Origin: Nocardia vinacea NBRC 16497
GTDB lineage: Bacteria; Actinomycetota; Actinomycetes; Mycobacteriales; Mycobacteriaceae
Direction: 5' to 3'
Assembly: GCF_000308835.1 (NCBI RefSeq)
Contig: NZ_BAGN01000224.1
Location: forward strand, 1-39,357
Length of the DNA: 39,357 nt
Shown here: one piece after another, positions 34,122 through 39,357 of the stretch
Layout of the letters: each line of letters begins with the position of its first letter
Position numbering within the stretch: position 1 is the first letter of the stretch
The notes under the pieces: generated by a model
Database searches by the model: none
What the model saw: the letters and a program-made list of their open reading frames with translations, nothing else
Told to the model about the DNA's origin: nothing
Made by a program: the position numbers and the translations under genes

Positions 34122-34257
34122 CCCGCACACACCCATGCCAGCGGACCCACTGTCACAGCCGCGCACCCAGGTATGCGGCCGCACCAACGGGTGTGCGGCA
34201 CCGCCGCCGATCCGCTACCCGCGCAATCGCGCGCAGATCGAGGCTGATCGCCGAAAA

Positions 34258-35820
34258 TTACTCCGGCAGCAGGCTGAGGGTGCCTTCGGCGCTGCGAGCT
34301 GCGGTGAGGCAGGCAGTGGTCGTGAACTGGTCGGCCAGGGGGTGGCGGGCGCGGGCACGCCATTTGCGCACGGCGGCCATGGCCTCGGCGCGCTGTATGG
34401 CGGAGTCGGTGCCGAAGGGCAGGCCGAGGCGTAGGTGCGGGGCGACGCCGGAGCCGCCGATCAGGCGGTGTAATTCGGCGAGATCCGGTGCGGGCAGGGC
34501 TAATTCATCGGTGCGCAGGCGACCGAGGAGGCGGAGTTCGGCGAAACCGTGCACGTCGGCGAGCAGGGTGCGGACTCGGGGCAGCAGCTGGTCGGCGGAG
34601 GTGCCGGGGTATGCGGTGAGGACGCGGGCCAAGGCGGTGAGGGCCGAGTGCGCCTTGAGTTGGTCGGCACGCTGGCCGAATTGGACGTCGAGTACCGAGC
34701 GGAGTTCGTCCACACCGCTGCGGTTGGTCAACTCCGCTGCCAGCGTGGCGGAGTCGCGCACACCGAGGCGGATCAGTGTGACCGCCATGCGAATTCCGAA
34801 CAGGCCGAAACGAGCGGCCAGCTGGGCACGGAGTTCGGGCGGGACCGGGAGCGGAATATCGGGGCGGGCGAAGCGATCTGCCGATAGCAGTGCGGCGCTC
34901 AGCTCGTCGACCGGGACCCGGGCCAGCGCTTCGAAGGCGGTGAATTCCTGCTGACGCAGGGTCGCTGCGGCGAATGCGAGCAGACCGGCGACCGGAATTA
35001 CCGCCTGGCACAGTCCCGTTCGCTCCAACTCGCCCGCGAAACGTGCCGCGACATCGCGAGCGGAATGCAGTGCGTCGATTCGGCCCGCCCCGATCTCGTC
35101 GGCACGCGAGACCACTCCGATAACACCCAGCGGACCCGAAATACCCTGCGCACCAGCGGTTCCGGCACCGACCTGTTCGAGGAACCGGACGTCGGCGTCG
35201 TCGAGCCGACGCAGCAGATAGACCACCGCATCCGCGCCCGGAATAGATACGGACGCCGTGCCGCGGTCGCCGTCGGCGTCACCGGGCGTGAGCAGTCGCG
35301 CGGTACGCAACGACACCTCCCGGGACAGCGACGATGTGCCCGGAGTATCGATGATGGTGGTATTCGCCAGTGCGGCGGCGGGCCACTCGACCTCGAGGTG
35401 ATCGACCTCGCGCGGACCCGGCGCATTCCAGTTCAGTCGTTCCAGATCAAAGGTGAGCCCGTGCGTGCCGCTGCCGCGGCGCACCACCACATTGGCCGTC
35501 GAGCCGTCCGGTGCGTAGGCCGTGACGCTCGGAGTCGAGCCGTTGCGGTACCAGGTGACCACGCGCGTACATTCGGTCGCATCGGTCGGGGCGATGTCCT
35601 GACCGACCAGGGAGTTGAGCAGAGTGGACTTGCCCGCCTTCAACGAACCCGCCAGCGCCACCCGCAGCGGCTGATCCAGGCGGCGGGCACAGTCGGCCAG
35701 CAGCGCACGCGGTCGCGGCTCACGGGGAAATGCCTGCCTGGCCGCGGCGACCAGCTGATGCGCCTCGGCGACAATGCCGGGCGCCCGCCGAGCATCATGC
35801 CGGGTCACGTCTCTTCTCAC
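34258..35820 (-). CDS. iniC: dynamin-like GTPase IniC
   Basis: The 520-aa bacterial dynamin-like GTPase is the third gene of the iniBAC operon, induced in mycobacteria by isoniazid, ethambutol and other cell-wall stress. The GTP-binding site has G1 GSLKAGKS (residues 58-65), G2 Thr in DATECTRVV, G3 DTPG (IIDTPGTSSL) and a G4-like SRAD (VVSRADEIG). The rest is helical and contains no clear transmembrane segment. M. tuberculosis IniA and IniC act in membrane maintenance. The start is GTG at 35820; its GTGA overlaps the iniA stop. A 136-nt gap with nothing recognisable follows before the TetR fragment. Confidence 0.9.
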   Translation of the reverse strand: MRRDVTRHDARRAPGIVAEAHQLVAAARQAFPREPRPRALLADCARRLDQPLRVALAGSLKAGKSTLLNSLVGQDIAPTDATECTRVVTWYRNGSTPSVTAYAPDGSTANVVVRRGSGTHGLTFDLERLNWNAPGPREVDHLEVEWPAAALANTTIIDTPGTSSLSREVSLRTARLLTPGDADGDRGTASVSIPGADAVVYLLRRLDDADVRFLEQVGAGTAGAQGISGPLGVIGVVSRADEIGAGRIDALHSARDVAARFAGELERTGLCQAVIPVAGLLAFAAATLRQQEFTAFEALARVPVDELSAALLSADRFARPDIPLPVPPELRAQLAARFGLFGIRMAVTLIRLGVRDSATLAAELTNRSGVDELRSVLDVQFGQRADQLKAHSALTALARVLTAYPGTSADQLLPRVRTLLADVHGFAELRLLGRLRTDELALPAPDLAELHRLIGGSGVAPHLRLGLPFGTDSAIQRAEAMAAVRKWRARARHPLADQFTTTACLTAARSAEGTLSLLPE

Positions 35821-37682
35821 GGGGTTACCGTACCGGCGGCCCCTTTCCGCGGCGCGGCGATGGCAGGTTGCATAGCATCCGCATAGCGTCGCAGCTCGGC
35901 GACCATGTGCAGCTGCCGGTCGAGCACCGCGCAGCGCTCGGTCCGGCGGGCCGTTTCCATATTCGCCGCCTCCTGCGCGGCCCGCAGCGAATCGTCGATG
36001 GAGCGCAGGCTGCGTTCGGCGACGCCGGTGTAGTGATCGCGCAACGCCCGATGGATGCGGTGCAGGCGGTCCTTGGATTCCTTGCCCGCCTGGAAGGCGA
36101 CGTCATCGATGAAGCGCCGGATGGCGACCTTGGCCTCGTTGCGGCGCCGGGCCAGTCTGGCCTGCTTGTCGTCGCGGAAAGCCTTGCCGCCCACCAGGAC
36201 ACCGGCGCCGATGGAGATCGGATTGAGCATGGCCAGCCCGGCGAAGGTGGTCGCGAGCCCGACCATCAGCACGCCGCCGTAGGAGCCCCGCATGCCGACC
36301 AGAATTTTGCTGCCGAAGCCGATATCGGGCTCCAGATCGGCGAGCGTGCCCCCGCCCGCGCGGCTGTCCTCGGTGTGCAGGCCGGAGCTGACATCGGGCA
36401 GTTCGACCATGCCGATCTCGGTGAAGTGCTCGGCGACCCGCTCGGCGAGTTCCACGGCGCGGGTGTGCGTCCAGAGCAGGTTGTCGCCGAGGGCGGTGTC
36501 GATATCGCCGGTTAGCCATTCGGCAATCCGGTCCCAATGGCGGCCCGGATCGTGTTTATCGATCCATTCCTCACCGGTTCGGGCGATCTCGCGCAGGCGT
36601 TCGCGCAGATCGTGATCGACATCGCCGGCCAGATCGGTGATGCCGTCGGAGAGGGTCAGCTGCCAGGCCGAGGTGCGCCGGTGCAGATCCTCGGCGGTGG
36701 TTTTCGCGATTTGCAGCTCGCGGACCGCCATCGCGCCCTGGCGGGGATCGCGCAGGGCGACCAGTTCACTGCCGAGTGCGAGCGCCAAATGCTCTGCGGC
36801 GGACTGGATATCGTGGGCCACCGCGAGCAGGGTCGCGGCTTGGTCGCGAGCCACGACCTGTTCGCGGAGGAACTGATACAGCACACCGAAGCCGGATTCG
36901 GCGCCCAACTGCTGGTCCTGCAGCAGCATCGCGTGCCTGCGCAGTACCGCCGAAACCGGAATGATCGGCACCTCGACTCGCGCTCGGCTCAGATGGCCTT
37001 CGTCGGCCTGATGCACCTGACGCCAATGCGGATACAGATCGAGCTTGGTGAGCAGCAGTGCGGTGGTCGGGCACAGTTCGCGGACCTGCCGGAGGAAGGC
37101 CAGTTCCGGTTCGGTGAGTTCGGTGGAGGCATCCGAGAGCACCAGGACCGCGTCGGCCGTCGCGACCAGGCCGAGTACGCCTGCCGCATAACCACTTCCG
37201 TGGCCGCCGACGCCCGGTGTGTCCACCAGGACGATGCCGTCGGCCAGCAGCGGATTCGGGAGCTGGATCTCGATGCGCAGCACTCGTCGGCCGTGCGCCT
37301 GCGGTGTGCGGACGTTGATCATGCCGATCTCGTCGACCGGCATTGGAACTCGTGCCTCCTCGGTTCCGCTCGGACCGGCGAGCACCAGTTCGGCATATGG
37401 TTCGGGACCGTGGGCGAGCAAGGTCGGGACAGCGGTGGTCGCGTCATCGCCGACCGGACAGATCTCCAGATTCAACAGGGCATTGACGAAACAACTCTTG
37501 CCCTGACCGAGGTGGCCGACGATTACGATGCGCCGCCGCGGATCGCGGACCCGGTCGGCCGCCATTTCCAGGCGACCGACCAGATCATTGCGACCCGCGG
37601 CGCGCGCCGCGGCGATGGTTTCACCCAATACCGTCAGCAGCGGTACCGCGGGCGGTTGAGCATTGACTGCGGGTGTCCCCAT
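35817..37682 (-). CDS. iniA: dynamin-like GTPase IniA
   Basis: The 621-aa GTPase is the membrane-remodelling partner of IniC. G1 is GHLGQGKS (residues 56-63), G2 ATTAVPT, G3 DTPGVGG (IVLVDTPGVGGHG) and G4 TKLD (LLLTKLDLYPH), all intact. A hydrophobic stretch near residues 495-525 (GVLMVGLATTFAGLAMLNPI, then GAGVLVGG) is the membrane-insertion region, followed by a helical stalk. M. tuberculosis IniA binds and fuses membranes through such a loop and is linked to drug tolerance. The ATG at 37682 has AGAGG upstream. It overlaps iniC by 4 nt and lies 32 nt after iniB, so the three form one operon. Confidence 0.92.
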   Translation of the reverse strand: MGTPAVNAQPPAVPLLTVLGETIAAARAAGRNDLVGRLEMAADRVRDPRRRIVIVGHLGQGKSCFVNALLNLEICPVGDDATTAVPTLLAHGPEPYAELVLAGPSGTEEARVPMPVDEIGMINVRTPQAHGRRVLRIEIQLPNPLLADGIVLVDTPGVGGHGSGYAAGVLGLVATADAVLVLSDASTELTEPELAFLRQVRELCPTTALLLTKLDLYPHWRQVHQADEGHLSRARVEVPIIPVSAVLRRHAMLLQDQQLGAESGFGVLYQFLREQVVARDQAATLLAVAHDIQSAAEHLALALGSELVALRDPRQGAMAVRELQIAKTTAEDLHRRTSAWQLTLSDGITDLAGDVDHDLRERLREIARTGEEWIDKHDPGRHWDRIAEWLTGDIDTALGDNLLWTHTRAVELAERVAEHFTEIGMVELPDVSSGLHTEDSRAGGGTLADLEPDIGFGSKILVGMRGSYGGVLMVGLATTFAGLAMLNPISIGAGVLVGGKAFRDDKQARLARRRNEAKVAIRRFIDDVAFQAGKESKDRLHRIHRALRDHYTGVAERSLRSIDDSLRAAQEAANMETARRTERCAVLDRQLHMVAELRRYADAMQPAIAAPRKGAAGTVTP

Positions 37683-37714
37683 CGAACCTCTTTCGTACGA
37701 ATATCCGCTGCCGC

Positions 37715-39357
37715 TTAGTGCAGGAAGGCGTCGCCGCCGAGATCCGCGCCGGCATGTCCGGCCAGATCGGTACCCGCATGAGTATCGGTGAAGAGGCTGG
37801 AATCGCTGTGTCCGGTGACCGACGTGTCCAGATGCGATCCGGCCGAACTGTCGAGTCCGGAACCGAAGGCATTCGAAACGTCCAGCGACGACCAGGTATT
37901 CGCGGTGGACCCGACGGTCGAGGCGGCGCCGCCGGTCAGTGTCGAACCAGCGTGACCACCCAGATCCGCGGCGCCGTTGGCGGTGCCCTGCGCCGCGGCG
38001 CCGGAGTGCACCGTGGAGTCGACGCTCGACGAGAGTCCGCCGCCGAGGCCCGCATCCGCCGAGCCACCGACACCGGTGGAAAGCCCTGTCGCCAAACCGG
38101 TTCCGGCATGTGCACCACCATCGATGGCACCGCCCAGGCTGGTTTCCAGGCCACTGCCGGCCTGGACACCACCGCCGACTCCGCTGGAAAGGCCGGTCTC
38201 CAGACCTGTCCCCAGGTGCGTTCCGGCGTCGACGGCACCCTGCGCTCCGGTGGACACACTTCCGCCGAGTCCGGTGGCCGCACCGACCCCCGTCGACAGC
38301 CCCGTCTCCAGACCGGTAGCCGCATGGCCCCCGGCATCAACCGCACCGCCCAAACCTGTGGACAAGCCCGCACCGAGCTCCGAACCCGCATGCGCACCGG
38401 CGCCGACCGCACCGTTCACACCCGAGGACAAGCCCGCACCCAGTTCCGAACCCGCATGCGCACCGGCGCCTACCGCGCCATTCAGACCCGAGGACAGGCC
38501 CGCACCGAGATCGGCACCCGCCTGAGCACCGGCGCCGACCGCACCGCTCAGTCCGGGCGCCAGGCTGCCACCGAGATCGGCACCAGTCGGTGCACCGACG
38601 CCGACACCCGTGGACAGCCCCGCACCGGCCTGCGTCCCGGCGCCGACCGCACCGCCCAGACCAGTGGACAAACCGCCGCCCAGATCAGCCGCGCCACCGA
38701 TGGCACTGGAGAACCCGGACGTAGCGTGCGCACCAGCGTCACCGAGATCCGATCCGACCTGCGCACCGCCCCCGAGAGCACCACCGAGACTGCTCGACAA
38801 CCCGCCACCGAGCTCAGCACCCGCACCGAGCGCCGCACCGGTAGCCAAACTCGACTCCAGCCCCGTCGTCACCTGAGCACCGGTACCGATCGCGGACGAA
38901 GCCCCACTCGACACGCCGCCACCGAGCCCAGCCCCGGCATCCACCACGCCGCCGAGCCCGGCCTCCAGACCACCGCCGAGCCCACTGCCCGCATGCGCCC
39001 CCGCATCGAAAGCTCCCTCGATCCCCGAAGTGGCCTGCGCCCCAGCATCAACAACCCCATTCACCCCTGTGGACAACCCAGCCCCAACACCCGCACCGGC
39101 CTGCGCAGCCCCACCGATCCCGGTGGACAGCCCAGCCTCCAGACCACTCGTCGCCTGAGCACCTGCATCGACAGCACCACCCAGACCAGCGGACAAGCCA
39201 CCACCCAGACCGGCACCGGCCTGCGCACCGGCACCCGCCGCGCCCTCCAGATCGGTCGACACACTGCCACCAAGCTCAGAACCCAGCTGCGCACCACCAT
39301 CGAGCGCGCCACCAATTCCTGTGGACAAGCCAGTCTCCAAACCGCCGGCAGCCTGCG
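37715..39357 (-). CDS. iniB: Gly/Ala-rich repetitive protein IniB (5' end outside the window)
   Basis: The visible 546 residues are the C-terminal part; the frame is still open and repetitive at the window edge, so the start is not seen. Most of it is tandem units of about 22 residues with consensus near GAVDAGAQAGSGLGAGLSTG plus two more, built almost entirely of Gly, Ala, Ser, Leu, Thr and Val. The last 100 residues leave the repeat, become Ser/Asp/His-rich and end HAGADLGGDAFLH. The position 5' of iniA and iniC identifies it as iniB, a cell-wall-stress protein of unknown function in mycobacteria. The TTG at 39338 is not a real start. Confidence 0.85.
   Translation of the reverse strand, partial: QAAGGLETGLSTGIGGALDGGAQLGSELGGSVSTDLEGAAGAGAQAGAGLGGGLSAGLGGAVDAGAQATSGLEAGLSTGIGGAAQAGAGVGAGLSTGVNGVVDAGAQATSGIEGAFDAGAHAGSGLGGGLEAGLGGVVDAGAGLGGGVSSGASSAIGTGAQVTTGLESSLATGAALGAGAELGGGLSSSLGGALGGGAQVGSDLGDAGAHATSGFSSAIGGAADLGGGLSTGLGGAVGAGTQAGAGLSTGVGVGAPTGADLGGSLAPGLSGAVGAGAQAGADLGAGLSSGLNGAVGAGAHAGSELGAGLSSGVNGAVGAGAHAGSELGAGLSTGLGGAVDAGGHAATGLETGLSTGVGAATGLGGSVSTGAQGAVDAGTHLGTGLETGLSSGVGGGVQAGSGLETSLGGAIDGGAHAGTGLATGLSTGVGGSADAGLGGGLSSSVDSTVHSGAAAQGTANGAADLGGHAGSTLTGGAASTVGSTANTWSSLDVSNAFGSGLDSSAGSHLDTSVTGHSDSSLFTDTHAGTDLAGHAGADLGGDAFLH
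37990..39357 (-). repeat. 66-nt coding tandem repeat inside iniB
   Basis: The DNA repeats with a period near 66 nt (22 codons), with shorter units interspersed. The clearest copies are the adjacent units between 38370 and 38510, which share the phrase CCGAACCCGCATGCGCACCG. Copies drift at wobble positions and in the variable residues. Confidence 0.85.

Noticed and set aside
36537..37718. 393-codon open frame opposite iniA
   Set aside because: Shadow frame; iniA has all GTPase motifs and the antisense product is unremarkable.
39338..39340. TTG as the start of iniB
   Set aside because: It lies inside a repeat unit and the frame is open and repetitive up to the window edge, so the real start is outside.
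37990..39357. Possible CRISPR or satellite DNA
   Set aside because: The 66-nt period is in frame with one long coding sequence and varies mostly at wobble positions.

Overview
The window is a GC-rich actinobacterial chromosome segment, most likely Nocardia or a close relative in the Mycobacteriales. The evidence is frequent GTG starts, 4-nt stop/start overlaps, HspR/HAIR heat-shock control, an iniBAC operon and F420-type enzymes. From memory of the M. tuberculosis gene order, several blocks are collinear with mycobacterial loci: SpoU methylase, pyrE, Rv0383c-like gene, clpB and flavohaemoglobin (Rv0380c-Rv0385); dnaK-grpE-dnaJ-hspR (Rv0350-Rv0353); and iniB-iniA-iniC (Rv0341-Rv0343). I saw no tRNA, rRNA, CRISPR, intact IS element or prophage.

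Layout. 0-9.4 kb: a SpoU-type RNA methylase, a small membrane protein, a NarL-type two-component pair, a small membrane protein, a lysoplasmalogenase-like gene coupled to fabH, pyrE coupled to a short-chain dehydrogenase, and two envelope-associated proteins. 9.4-18.3 kb: clpB, a quinone-oxidoreductase-like gene, an F420-type luciferase-like oxidoreductase, and a redox cluster of two type II-like flavohaemoglobins plus a stand-alone reductase paralogue. Two copies of a dispersed GC-rich repeat array lie in this block in opposite orientation (9418-9682 and 16624-17093). 18.9-23.3 kb: the dnaK-grpE-dnaJ-hspR operon with a strong terminator. 23.4-27.8 kb: an AGPS-like FAD oxidase converging on a MarR regulator, then a divergent MFS exporter coupled to a 98-aa protein. 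27.8-34.1 kb: an FMN-binding protein and second MFS exporter under a divergent HxlR regulator, a zinc alcohol dehydrogenase, a NUDIX hydrolase, an XRE-type small protein, a helix-hairpin-helix protein, and a scar in which a FAD monooxygenase and a divergent TetR regulator have both lost their 5' ends. 34.2 kb to the end: iniC, iniA and a partial, highly repetitive iniB, all on the minus strand.

How the genes work together. ClpB and DnaK/GrpE/DnaJ form the disaggregase-chaperone system, and HspR from the dnaK operon represses both units through HAIR operators visible upstream of dnaK and clpB. Both promoter regions also carry SigH-like elements (GGAAYA, 17 nt, GTT). At clpB the -35 lies inside the HAIR spacer, which suggests heat (HspR) and disulphide/oxidative stress (SigH-type sigma) converge there. 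The neighbouring flavohaemoglobins and oxidoreductases fit a redox-stress neighbourhood. The most notable non-standard features are the flavohaemoglobin trio, the inverted repeat arrays, the composite stress promoters, the double-deletion scar and the IniB repeat protein.
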